64,000 bases of DNA from Gammaproteobacteria bacterium (GTDB lineage: Bacteria; Pseudomonadota; Gammaproteobacteria; Pseudomonadales; Pseudohongiellaceae): assembly GCA_008081045.1 (NCBI GenBank), contig VMDC01000029.1, positions 1 through 64,000 on the forward strand. The letters run 5' to 3'. The notes beneath the pieces were generated by a model that was not told the DNA's origin, did no database searches, and worked only from the letters and a program-made list of their open reading frames with translations. This document shows, piece by piece, positions 52,134 to 61,044 of this stretch. Positions within the stretch are counted from its first letter, which is position 1. Every line of letters begins with the position of its first letter. Made by a program: the position numbers and the translations under genes.

Positions 52134-52886
52134 TTATTTCGTCTTGATGACCCTGAGGACGAAGCGGTCGGTGGCTCCGCGCAGGCCCGGAGCAAAGACA
52201 CCGGCACTGCGATCGTCATCCGGATTGCGCAGGATGGAGGAACTGGCGGAGGCGAACATGCCAGCTGCCTGTACATCAGCTACCACCTGAGACTCTATGG
52301 CGCGATGCAGCGGACCCGGATCGAAGGGCGCTGAACCCGCGTGCTCGATGATCCCCAGAACACCACCCGGCTTGAGGACTCGGCGCGTCTCGGCCAGAAA
52401 CTCGGCCACAGCGTTTGGATTGTCTGATCGATAGAGTTCATGGAACTCCAGTGCGATGATGATGGTGTCCACGGAATTATCGGGCAGACCGAGATCATCG
52501 GGATCACGGGTCAGACGTTCGACGTTTGCGAGTCGACCGTTGGCCAGTCGGCTTTCAATGGCAGCGGCGGTGCGCTCGCCCCGCTCGCCAGTCAGAGAAG
52601 CGGCTGAATTTTGCATGTAGACCTTGCCTGAAGGCCCGACTGCGTGAGAGAGCACTTCAGTGTAATAACCAGCGGCGGCGATGAGATCAACGACGGTCTG
52701 GCCGCTCTGAACTCCGAGAAAGCTCAGAACTTCGGCGGGTCTGCGGCCCGCATCCCGAGCCTTGTCAGCATCCGGTCTGCCGGCATCATTGGTCAGCAGC
52801 GCCTGCAGCGCCGCGCTGTCCTGCGCCTGCAGTGGTGCACAGAGCACGGGCAGGGTCGTCAGAAGTGCAATCAGTATTTTTTTCAT
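52134..52886 (-). CDS. Exported class I methyltransferase-like protein
   Basis: A 250-residue protein with a signal peptide (LIALLTTLPVLCAPLQAQ). The SAM-binding fold is recognisable: motif I region TVVDLIAAAGYYTEVLSHAVGPSG, acid loop, DDLGLPDNSVDTIIIALEFHELY, and RVLKPGGVLGIIEHAG. Such exported methyltransferase-like proteins are common in related bacteria although SAM is a cytosolic cofactor. It may act before export, use imported SAM or bind something else. ATG 52886 follows GGGAGGA. Confidence 0.82.
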   Translation of the reverse strand: MKKILIALLTTLPVLCAPLQAQDSAALQALLTNDAGRPDADKARDAGRRPAEVLSFLGVQSGQTVVDLIAAAGYYTEVLSHAVGPSGKVYMQNSAASLTGERGERTAAAIESRLANGRLANVERLTRDPDDLGLPDNSVDTIIIALEFHELYRSDNPNAVAEFLAETRRVLKPGGVLGIIEHAGSAPFDPGPLHRAIESQVVADVQAAGMFASASSSILRNPDDDRSAGVFAPGLRGATDRFVLRVIKTK

Positions 52887-53039
52887 GCTGGGGTCCTCCC
52901 TTGGCGGACTCTATAAAGCCCGGGACTTGTTGTTGTACTTCGCCTGAGTATAAGAAGGATAGGTAGCGCTTGCCAGCGCTCTGTGATGCCGCTTTTAGCT
53001 CTTCTGCACTGCTGCGGTAACGTTTCCCGCCAGCGCCGA

Positions 53040-55109
53040 CTATGGACGGGGGCCGTAGTGCGGCACCGGAGCGTCGTATTCCAGTGCGCCGAGGTCCGGA
53101 GAACCGCCATTGAAACCCTCTGTAATGGTGGGCAGCGGCATACCTCTGTCGATGGCGCTTGCTCCCGCACGCAAGCGGAAATCCAGTGTATCCGCGTCAT
53201 AAAGCTTTTGGACGGTATCGATATTTTTGGCGCTGAGCTGAGGGACATTAACGAAAATGTCGTAGTCCACCAGGATACTGTTGCGGTCCTGTCCGGTAAG
53301 TGACGAATAATCGGCCAGGGTGGCCGCTTCAACAGACTGCAGCTGCGCTTCGTAATCCGGATCGGTAATGTCCGCCAGCGAGCCAGCCCGGGGTGAACGC
53401 CATGAAAACGCAGCCGCCGCGGCAGGGTTGGGACGAAAGCCGTTGAAGTCGGAGCTGGACGAATCAGTCAGCGACGTCACGCTGAAGATCATATCCTGTG
53501 ACTCCTCACCCAGAAAAAGATTGTTTCTCCAGTGAGCATTCGAGGCGCCTGCGACAGACGTTTCTGAAAGAATGGTGTTGTTGTAAAACACCACACCCGC
53601 GGAGCCGGCCGTGATTCGGGTTGAGCCGCCGGGCAGGTGGTAGGCAATGTTCCTGATCCAGTAGACAGGCCCTCCTAATGCAGGCTGATTACAGAACGCA
53701 TGAGAGGGATGATTGATCAGCATGTTGTTCATGATGCGGATGTTGTGCATCCCGCCGTCCGCTTCAATCGGGTTGTCGTGGCTGTTGGTGATGTAATTGC
53801 CGTAGAAATCTATTGCCACCGGGCGTCGGTCCCAGTAATCCCGGGTCGGATATTTGGGCCCGTCGGGGATGTCCGGGCCCGAGGGGGTTGAACCGTCCGG
53901 GTTGCCGTAGGTTTCTATGTTGATGCCATCATGAAAGTTGGCGATATAGTTATGGGCCACAATGTGACCGGGGCCATAAAGTTTGACAGCGACATACGAG
54001 CGCATTGGCGGAGGGAAGATCTGATTGTCCACGCCTTCGAACTGCGCCCACAGCTCGCCACGCCAGCCGATGAGATGGTCCGGATCATTCCTGCCAACAA
54101 AGTGACTGTCGGCAATATAAAAGCCGCGGGAACCGGAGTAATTGGTGAAGACGCCGGCACCGACATCTTCAAAGCGACTATGTTTTACGGTCAGCCCCTG
54201 AGCGCCGGCGATGAACTGAGTGCCTGCCAGAATAGCAATCTCTGAATTTCTGAAAGTGATGCCTTCAAAATAGGTGTGGTCGGCAGCGCGTACGTCAAAC
54301 AGCGCATAATTGCCATTGCCGTCGAAGATCACCTCGCCATCACCGGCCGCTACGATGGCAATGGGTCGCTCGGCTGTGCCATCTGCGGTCAGGTAGTAGG
54401 TGCCGTCAAGCGGGGTGGTGCGATTGACCGTTGCATCATTGGTGTACTCATAACGGTTGTACTGATAGGTCCCTGCATGCACGATGATCTTGTCGCCGGC
54501 CCGCACCCGAGGCCGGCCCGAGGTTGCCCAGTCAGTGCCGGCGCACCAGTAATTGTACGCGCACATGAGTCCTTCAAAGGCCGGCTCCTGTTTCGCACCC
54601 GCATAGCCATGCGGATAGACATGGAATTCCCGACCGCCCGTGTAGGGTTCCGGTTCGGCGCGGGTGCTCACGGTGGCAAGCCGTTCAGGGTTACCTACTA
54701 CACCGTCGGGATCACGGATACTGAACTTCACTTCATAACGCGTGTCCGGATCCAGGTTCAGTACACTGCCGGCAAACATGTTGGGCGTGATAACGTCGAG
54801 TCGGGACTCACTGTAGATGCGCTCGCCATTCAGTCTCAGCATGGGTAGAGCATCTTGCCAGATCGCTTCCCCGGTCTTTCGATACCACACCTCGACCCGC
54901 GCATTGCGATTCTCATCGCCCTGAATCAACCACTCAAAACCGAGATTGATGAGCGTGGGCGGTTCGGTGAACAATTCACCCGGCACCACGGCGTTGGGGT
55001 TATCGGCTGCAAACGGAGAAGGCTCCGCAGCAATCTGCGCATAGCTGGCCTGTGCAAGGCTTGTCAGGCTCAGCAGAAGCAGCAGAGTCTGGAGGCTGGG
55101 GTGGCGCAT
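53040..55109 (-). CDS. Exported right-handed parallel beta-helix protein
   Basis: A protein of about 689 residues with a signal peptide (TLLLLLSLTSLAQASYAQ). An N-terminal fibronectin-like part (VEVWYRKTGEAIWQDALP, LDPDTRYEVKFSIRDPDG) is followed by a beta-helix of repeated short strands: YFEGITFRNSEIAIL, GLTVKHSRFEDVGAGVF, HIVAHNYIANFHDGINIE, AIDFYGNYITNSHDNPIEAD, NIRIMNNMLINHP. Such helices often bind or cleave polysaccharides. No lyase catalytic residues can be assigned. ATG 55109 with AAGGTG upstream is a better start than the frame's 55139. The C-terminus GSPDLGALEYD is typical of these secreted proteins. Confidence 0.8.
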   Translation of the reverse strand: MRHPSLQTLLLLLSLTSLAQASYAQIAAEPSPFAADNPNAVVPGELFTEPPTLINLGFEWLIQGDENRNARVEVWYRKTGEAIWQDALPMLRLNGERIYSESRLDVITPNMFAGSVLNLDPDTRYEVKFSIRDPDGVVGNPERLATVSTRAEPEPYTGGREFHVYPHGYAGAKQEPAFEGLMCAYNYWCAGTDWATSGRPRVRAGDKIIVHAGTYQYNRYEYTNDATVNRTTPLDGTYYLTADGTAERPIAIVAAGDGEVIFDGNGNYALFDVRAADHTYFEGITFRNSEIAILAGTQFIAGAQGLTVKHSRFEDVGAGVFTNYSGSRGFYIADSHFVGRNDPDHLIGWRGELWAQFEGVDNQIFPPPMRSYVAVKLYGPGHIVAHNYIANFHDGINIETYGNPDGSTPSGPDIPDGPKYPTRDYWDRRPVAIDFYGNYITNSHDNPIEADGGMHNIRIMNNMLINHPSHAFCNQPALGGPVYWIRNIAYHLPGGSTRITAGSAGVVFYNNTILSETSVAGASNAHWRNNLFLGEESQDMIFSVTSLTDSSSSDFNGFRPNPAAAAAFSWRSPRAGSLADITDPDYEAQLQSVEAATLADYSSLTGQDRNSILVDYDIFVNVPQLSAKNIDTVQKLYDADTLDFRLRAGASAIDRGMPLPTITEGFNGGSPDLGALEYDAPVPHYGPRP

Positions 55110-55278
55110 GGAGTCACCTTCGCGGTAAAGTCTGACCAATAATAAGAGGCATGGTAATTGATCTGGACGTGAGACGAAATGCTCCAGCCTGCCGGCGCCG
55201 ACACCAGTGCGTGGGCCGGGCAGAGGATCGATTTCCAGCCATTACCGTTTTCAGGACTTTCTTCGACAGGGACAAGAC

Positions 55279-57312
55279 ATGAGCTTCTCACGCCGCAACA
55301 CTCTCGTACTGACCTGGGTCATGATGCTGTCCGCACAGGGCGAGGCTGCTGAATTTTCGCAGGTGCGACCGGATGCCGATGCCCTGATGCAGCTGCCGGT
55401 AACCGAATGGCTGACCAACGGAGGTGATCTGTACAACAGGAATTTTTCTCCGCTTGATCAGATCAATACCGATAACGTCGGTCGCCTGGGTCCTGTCTGG
55501 CGCACACATCTGAATGGATCAGGTCTGGAAGCGAAATACTCGGGTGAAGCACAGCCTCTGATCATTGACGGTATCATGTATGTCATCACCGGTGCCGATG
55601 ATGTCTTCGCGCTCAGCGTCGAGACCGGAGAAATGCTCTGGTCGAATGAAGCGCAACTCAGCAGTGAAATCTCAACCATTTGCTGTGGCTGGACGAGCCG
55701 GGGCGTGGGTTATGGTGAAGACAAAATATTTGTGGGCCAGCTCGATGGGGTGCTGAAGGCACTCGATGCCGAAACCGGAGAGCAGGTGTGGTCGATTCAG
55801 GCGGAAAGCTGGGAAGAGGGCTACACCATCACCAGTGCGCCGTTGTACTTTGACGGCATGGTCATCAGCGGATTCGCTGGCGCTGAGTTCGCTGCGCGCG
55901 GCCGGGTGAAGGCCTATGATGCCGCGGATGGCTCTCTGCTCTGGACGTTTTATACCGTGCCGGCACCGGGCGAATTCGGTTCGGATACCTGGCCTGCCGA
56001 CAGTGATGCCTGGGAAACCGGCGGTGGTACAGTCTGGCACACGCCAGCGGTGGACCCGGAGCTGGGTCTGATTTACTTCTCGACCGGCAATCCGGGGCCT
56101 GACTATAACGGCGCAATCAGGCCCGGTGACAATCTGTTTACAGCCTCTATTGTTGCTCTTGACGCCTATTCTGGTGAGTACCGCTGGCACTTCCAGCAGG
56201 TCCACCACGACATCTGGGATTTCGATGCGCCGAATCCTGTTGTCCTGTTCGACCTGGAGTATGAGGGTGTTCTGAGAAAAGGGCTTGCACAGGCGGGCAA
56301 GACGGGCTGGGTGTATATCCTTGACCGGATCACCGGAGAGCCACTGGTCGGCATCGAAGAGCGCCCTGTTCCACAGGAAGAGCGACAGGCTACCGCCGCT
56401 ACCCAGCCCTATCCGGTCGGTGATGCGTTCGTGACGCATACGCTTGATATCGCCCCGGAAGGATTTCGCATGGTGAACGACGGCGATATTTTCACGCCTT
56501 TCTGGGATGACCCGGTGCTGCTTCGGCGAGGGGAAGCGAATTGGCCACCGAGTGCCGTTGATCCGGACAAGGGCGTGATTTATGTCTGCGCCGGTGATCG
56601 TCAGGCGGCCTATACAACCAACGCAGATACCGATTCAGCCGAGCCGGGTGATCGCTACACCGGTGGCAACATGCGTTTTGCCCCCATTGCGGTCACCGGA
56701 ATTGTCGCGGCCATGGACCTGCGAACCAACAGACGCCTGTGGTCGCAGCGGTGGCCGGGACGCTGCTACAGTGGACTGGTCGCAACCGCGGGGAATCTGT
56801 TGTTCGCAGGACGCAATGACGGGCGGTTTACCGCCATGGATGCCGCGACCGGTCAGAAGCTCTGGGAGTTCATGACCGATGCCGGTGTCAATGCGCCTCC
56901 GACTGTTTTCGAACATAACGGCGAGCAATATGTGACTGTGCTGTCTGCCGGCAATTTGCTGGCCGGCTCTGCACGGGGTGACAGCATCTGGATGTTCAAG
57001 CTGCTGGAAGAGGGTGAGGAAACGGCGATCGCACTGGAAAAGGTGACACCACCGCAGGCCAACACAGAAGGCCTTGGTCTGTATCGAAGCACCTGCGTCT
57101 TCTGCCATGGACTCCGGGGCGAGGGCGGTCATAACGGCATGCCTCTGGAGGGGCTTGCTGCATTTTCAACAGACTATGTGGCCAGCATTATTACCAATGG
57201 CCAGAACAACATGCCGTCGTTTGGACAAACGTTTGAGCCAGCCCAGATCAGGGCGATTGCCGAGCACGTTCGCACTCTTAACCGCGGCATTCAGAATCGA
57301 AACAGCCGCTGA
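55279..57312 (+). CDS. PQQ-dependent quinohemoprotein alcohol dehydrogenase (type II)
   Basis: A 677-residue periplasmic enzyme with a signal peptide (LTWVMMLSAQGEAAE). The eight-bladed propeller shows the disulfide Cys135-Cys136 (STICCGWTSRGVGYG), FSTGNPGPDYNGA with the Ca-binding Asn, and IWDFDAPNPVVLFD with the catalytic Asp of the W-D-[FY]-D motif. A C-terminal cytochrome c domain carries CVFCH (606-610) and a Met in NNMPSF. It oxidises alcohols with PQQ and hands electrons to its own heme and then to respiration. ATG 55279 follows ACAGGGA. No PQQ synthesis gene is in the window. Confidence 0.92.
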   Translation: MSFSRRNTLVLTWVMMLSAQGEAAEFSQVRPDADALMQLPVTEWLTNGGDLYNRNFSPLDQINTDNVGRLGPVWRTHLNGSGLEAKYSGEAQPLIIDGIMYVITGADDVFALSVETGEMLWSNEAQLSSEISTICCGWTSRGVGYGEDKIFVGQLDGVLKALDAETGEQVWSIQAESWEEGYTITSAPLYFDGMVISGFAGAEFAARGRVKAYDAADGSLLWTFYTVPAPGEFGSDTWPADSDAWETGGGTVWHTPAVDPELGLIYFSTGNPGPDYNGAIRPGDNLFTASIVALDAYSGEYRWHFQQVHHDIWDFDAPNPVVLFDLEYEGVLRKGLAQAGKTGWVYILDRITGEPLVGIEERPVPQEERQATAATQPYPVGDAFVTHTLDIAPEGFRMVNDGDIFTPFWDDPVLLRRGEANWPPSAVDPDKGVIYVCAGDRQAAYTTNADTDSAEPGDRYTGGNMRFAPIAVTGIVAAMDLRTNRRLWSQRWPGRCYSGLVATAGNLLFAGRNDGRFTAMDAATGQKLWEFMTDAGVNAPPTVFEHNGEQYVTVLSAGNLLAGSARGDSIWMFKLLEEGEETAIALEKVTPPQANTEGLGLYRSTCVFCHGLRGEGGHNGMPLEGLAAFSTDYVASIITNGQNNMPSFGQTFEPAQIRAIAEHVRTLNRGIQNRNSR

Positions 57313-57333
57313 ACCGTGGCGGGCGCGGCGTTG

Positions 57334-57915
57334 CTAGCGTGACCGCTGCGGGCTGGCGTGTGGCGAACGGCGGTGATACCACACCAGCAGCGCAAGGCCG
57401 GCGGCAGTCAGCAGATGGAGAAAGTCGCCCGGCTGGAGCAGGTTCGGCACGCGCTGACCTGTCGCAAACAGGATGAAACCCAATTCCAGCGCGATCGCGC
57501 CCACCAGAGCGCTCAGCAGTCTGTGTCTGGCCGAGTAAATGATTATCTGTAGCACGCACAGCACCGCCACAACTTGTCCGAACCGGGTCAGCTCGAACAA
57601 ATCCACCATCACGAATCCAATAGCACCTGAAACGATCAGCAGGATCGAAGCATACTTGGCCCGGGTAGCTCCGGCACTGCTGTTCCAGACGGTGCTGACT
57701 GCCATCAGCAGAAAGGCGGAAGAGGCACTGAAAGTTGAGAAGAAACTGTGCAGCGTAGGCAGCGGCAGCAAGTCGCTGAATCTCAGAACCCCCAGGCCTG
57801 CGGTGACGGCAAGAAGCGCCGACCCCATGCGAAACGCCAGCGGCAGTCTGTTGGTGACTACTGCCGCTGCGGCAACCAGACACAGCAGACCGTCGGTAAT
57901 GGCCAGGCTAGTCAT
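57334..57915 (-). CDS. Small integral membrane protein of unknown function
   Basis: A 193-residue protein with about six hydrophobic segments: LAITDGLLCLVAAAAVV, FRMGSALLAVTAGLGVL, FSASSAFLLMAVSTVWN, ASILLIVSGAIGFVMV, FGQVVAVLCVLQIIIY and LLTAAGLALLVWY. I do not recognise a family. Its ATG 57915 overlaps the stop of the sterol-desaturase-like gene by eight bases, so the two are translationally coupled and probably work together. Confidence 0.65.
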   Translation of the reverse strand: MTSLAITDGLLCLVAAAAVVTNRLPLAFRMGSALLAVTAGLGVLRFSDLLPLPTLHSFFSTFSASSAFLLMAVSTVWNSSAGATRAKYASILLIVSGAIGFVMVDLFELTRFGQVVAVLCVLQIIIYSARHRLLSALVGAIALELGFILFATGQRVPNLLQPGDFLHLLTAAGLALLVWYHRRSPHASPQRSR

Positions 57916-59002
57916 GCTGGGCTGCCTGAAACTTCTCGAGACTCCAGAATTTGCCGATACCGGCGAACAGCCCGATCACAATGGCGACAAACATGAGCTG
58001 CGCGGCAAGCGGCATCTGATCACGCGTGCCCAGATAAAGTATCAACAGCGTCAGTGACACCAGCGTGGTGGCGATGCCTGAAAGCCGGATTGAGGCCGGC
58101 GCGAGAGAACTGTGCTTTTGGTAGGAATCGACCGTTGGGGATTCGGTTGACGGATTTTCTTGATCAGTCGGCGACCAATCCGGCTCGGCCACCACAAACA
58201 TCAGCCCTTCGCGCCAGCTTCTGGCATGTTTCACCTTCAGCCAGAGCGTTTTGTAGTAGTGGAGATTACTCCACACCGGACTCCAGCTTTCGAGTGGCTT
58301 TCTGATGCCGTACACAATGGGCTCTTCCTCGCGTTCATCGGCATAGGTGCCGAACAGCCTATCCCACAGACAGAAGATTCCGCCGAAGTTCCGGTCGATG
58401 CAGTAGTCGTTCTGCCCGTGATGCACCCGATGGTTTGAAGGGGTGACGAGGAACCATTCCAGAAAGCCGAGTCTGCCGATCAAGCGGGTATGCACCCAGA
58501 ACTGATACAGCAAATCGATCAGGCCGACGATGACATAAACCTGAACGGGAATGCCAAGAACCGCCAGAGGGAGGTAAAACACCCATTTGAAGTAGAAACC
58601 CGTTGACGCCTGTCGCATCGCGGTCGACAGATTAAATTCTTCGCTGCTGTGATGGGTGATGTGAGCTGCCCAGAAGATGTTCACCATGTGCCCGGTCCGG
58701 TGCACCCAGTAGTAGAGAAAATCATACAGTAGCAGAGCGAAGACCCAGGTGAACGGGCTTGCGGTGGACCATTCAAAGGTGCCATAGCGCGCTTCAATCA
58801 GGGCATACATCACCGCGCCGAACACCGCGCCGGTGGAATTGACGAACTGGCTGAGCAGACCGATGTTGATGGAAGTGATCGAATCCTGAAAGTTATAGAC
58901 TTTCCGTCCTTTGAGGTAAGCAAAGCCCAGTTCGATAAAGACCAGAGCCAGCAGGACGGGAATGACCAGAATCATCGGTTTGAGTGAAAAATTGTCAATC
59001 AT
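57908..59002 (-). CDS. Sterol desaturase / fatty acid hydroxylase superfamily protein
   Basis: A 364-residue membrane di-iron protein. Histidine boxes: WVHRTGHMVN, AAHITHHSSEEFN and NHRVHHGQND. These are followed by RNFGGIFCLWDRLFGTYADE, the usual end of the catalytic domain. The C-terminal 100 residues add two further hydrophobic segments. It probably hydroxylates or desaturates a lipid. The exact lipid is unknown. The small membrane protein gene overlaps its 3' end. Confidence 0.88.
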   Translation of the reverse strand: MIDNFSLKPMILVIPVLLALVFIELGFAYLKGRKVYNFQDSITSINIGLLSQFVNSTGAVFGAVMYALIEARYGTFEWSTASPFTWVFALLLYDFLYYWVHRTGHMVNIFWAAHITHHSSEEFNLSTAMRQASTGFYFKWVFYLPLAVLGIPVQVYVIVGLIDLLYQFWVHTRLIGRLGFLEWFLVTPSNHRVHHGQNDYCIDRNFGGIFCLWDRLFGTYADEREEEPIVYGIRKPLESWSPVWSNLHYYKTLWLKVKHARSWREGLMFVVAEPDWSPTDQENPSTESPTVDSYQKHSSLAPASIRLSGIATTLVSLTLLILYLGTRDQMPLAAQLMFVAIVIGLFAGIGKFWSLEKFQAAQHD

Positions 59003-59385
59003 GATGTGCCGCTTATTGTTCTTATGACTGAATGATCAGATGCAGCCTGAGATTCTGCTGCTTGTTCCATCCTCAGTTAATCACGGATTCGCAAAAAATA
59101 CACGTTCGGATTGCGCGGCGGGAAGTGACCTCACGGCTGGATTACGGGACACGCCGGGAGTCGCCCCCGGCGTCGACGGAACCGCGAATGACAGCCCGGA
59201 AATGCTCAGTTCTGGCACGCACCACCGACGCAGCCGCTTGCTGGCAGATTACCGGCGTTACCAGCCGGGAATCGGGTCAGTCCGCTGCTCAGGATTCCGG
59301 CGCAAGTCCCGGCGCAAAGTCCCGGGGAAAGTCTCGGGAAAAGTCCCGAGATTGCCGGGCGGCGCAGTCTGGTGTCTTGCTGCGC
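59003..59385. other. Gap with a short degenerate tandem repeat
   Basis: The 383-base stretch between the sterol-desaturase gene and glutamate dehydrogenase has no convincing gene. It contains four copies of AAGTCYCGR (59304, 59317, 59329 and 59341), spaced 13, 12 and 12 bases. An apparent frame on the plus strand covers this block but its composition looks like repeat translation, not protein. Confidence 0.5.
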
Positions 59386-60810
59386 TTAATGTCCTCTGAC
59401 CCGATAGCTTTCTGCGATTTTCTCGATGGCCACCAGATAGGCTGCGGTTCTGAAGTCGCTGACGCCGTCTTTTTGCTGCAGCACCGTCCGCATCTCCTGA
59501 AATGCTTTTCGCATTGTGTCATCAAGACCTGAGCGCACCAGATCGATTTCATTGGCGCCGGCTCTGAACTCGTCCCGAAAACTTTCCGAAAGCGCCCACG
59601 CGTTACCCAGGGATTCCGACAGAGCATCCAGCTCCCTGATAATCAGCTCGTTGCGCGCCTCCTGCTCCCGGCGCTGCATGCGACCAAAGCGCATGTGACT
59701 GAGATTCTTGACCCACTCAAAGTAGGAAACCGTCACGCCGCCTGCGTTGGCATAAAGATCAGGAATGATGACGCACTTTTTCTCGCGAAGGATCTGATCT
59801 GCTTCAGCAGTCACCGGGCCATTCGCAGCTTCGATGATCAGCGGCGCACGGATTCTGGCCGCATTACCGGCATGGATCACCCCTTCAGTGGCAGCCGGAA
59901 TCAGGATATCGCATTCCAGCTCCAAGGCCGTCTCGGGTGAGGCAACCGCTTCTGCGCCCGGAAATCCGGTGACCCCGCCGTTCTCCTGAATCCAGCTTCT
60001 GAGTGCGTCAACATCGATACCGGATTCCGCCGTAACCGCTCCGTCTCTTTCAACTACCGTGGTGATGATCGCGCCATCCTGCTGACTGAGGAATTTTGCT
60101 GCGTGGTAGCCCACGTTTCCCAATCCCTGAACGAGGATTCTTTTACCGTCAAGTGAGCCGGACAGGCCGGCCCGGGCGACATCGTCACTGTCCCGGAAAA
60201 ATTCTCTGAGCGCGTATTGGATTCCCCGGCCGGTCGCCTCTGTGCGGCCGGCGATTCCTCCCATCGACACGGGTTTGCCGGTGACGCAGGCCTTTGCATC
60301 AATGTCGGTGGGCTGAATTTGTAAATACTGATCCGCTATCCATGCCATTTCGCGCTCGCCTGTTCCCATATCGGGAGCAGGGACGTTCTGCGCAGGGTGG
60401 ATGAGATCTCTCTTGATCAGCTCTGCTGCGAACCGGCGCGTGATCTGCTCTAACTCCTCTGCGCTGTAATCTCCGGGATCAATGCAAAGGCCGCCCTTGG
60501 ATCCGCCGAAAGGCACGTCAACCAGCGCACACTTATAGGTCATCAGCGCGGCCAGCGCTTCGACTTCATCCTGATTCACCGATGGCGCGTAGCGGATGCC
60601 GCCCTTTACCGGTTCCATGTGCTCGGAGTGAACCGCCCGGTATCCGATAAAGGTGTGAATTTCTCCGCGCAGGCGTACCCCGAATCGGGTGGTGTAGGTG
60701 GCATTGCAGACTCGGATTTTCTCCCGCAGGCCCGGTGAGATGTCTACCAGGTCGGCGGCTCTGTCGAACATGAGATCGACGCTTTTGCTGAAGGATTTTG
60801 TTTGCGACAC
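59386..60810 (-). CDS. Glutamate dehydrogenase
   Basis: A 474-residue enzyme of the Glu/Leu/Phe/Val dehydrogenase family. MEPVKGGIRYAPSVNQDEVEALAALMTYKCALVDVPFGGSKGGL contains the substrate Lys, followed by PAPDMGTGEREMAW with the catalytic Asp and TGKPVSMGGIAGR. The nucleotide-binding fold reads RILVQGLGNVGYHAAKFL. It interconverts glutamate and 2-oxoglutarate with NAD or NADP. Coenzyme choice cannot be fixed. The start is GTG 60810 without a strong ribosome site. Confidence 0.93.
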   Translation of the reverse strand: MSQTKSFSKSVDLMFDRAADLVDISPGLREKIRVCNATYTTRFGVRLRGEIHTFIGYRAVHSEHMEPVKGGIRYAPSVNQDEVEALAALMTYKCALVDVPFGGSKGGLCIDPGDYSAEELEQITRRFAAELIKRDLIHPAQNVPAPDMGTGEREMAWIADQYLQIQPTDIDAKACVTGKPVSMGGIAGRTEATGRGIQYALREFFRDSDDVARAGLSGSLDGKRILVQGLGNVGYHAAKFLSQQDGAIITTVVERDGAVTAESGIDVDALRSWIQENGGVTGFPGAEAVASPETALELECDILIPAATEGVIHAGNAARIRAPLIIEAANGPVTAEADQILREKKCVIIPDLYANAGGVTVSYFEWVKNLSHMRFGRMQRREQEARNELIIRELDALSESLGNAWALSESFRDEFRAGANEIDLVRSGLDDTMRKAFQEMRTVLQQKDGVSDFRTAAYLVAIEKIAESYRVRGH

Positions 60811-60973
60811 GTGCTATTTGCTCTTTTGTTGAACGCGGGTTCAGGATTGTTGCGCTGTTTTCACTGCAGCAACGCTGCTCGCGCGATGGTAATTGAAAAA
60901 CTGCTGGCGGGCAGCAAAATTCTCACCAGCTGATGGGCGGACAGGCTCTACCTGCTATCACCTGCCCGGACTG

Positions 60974-61000
60974 CAGCGCTTTCCGCAGAAAGCAGCGCTG
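60974..61000 (-). terminator. Hairpin after the PhoD-like gene
   Basis: CAGC-GCTTTC and GAAAGC-AGC-GCTG form an imperfect stem over a four-base loop, downstream of the leftward PhoD-like gene. No T run is seen, so the role is uncertain. Confidence 0.3.
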
Positions 61001-61044
61001 GGCCGGCGCGGCCGTCTGGTGCGAGCGTTATCAGGCGGGTCGCT

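Noticed and set aside
55672-56439. A 255-codon antisense frame in the PQQ dehydrogenase
   Set aside because: Shadow frame in GC-rich coding DNA. The dehydrogenase motifs are on the other strand.
59304-59350. Considered as a CRISPR remnant
   Set aside because: Units are 9-13 bases without unique spacers of CRISPR length, and no cas genes are near.
59032-59532. A 166-codon plus-strand frame spanning the AAGTCYCGR repeat and the gdh 3' end
   Set aside because: No ribosome site, repetitive low-complexity product, and it overlaps the real glutamate dehydrogenase gene.
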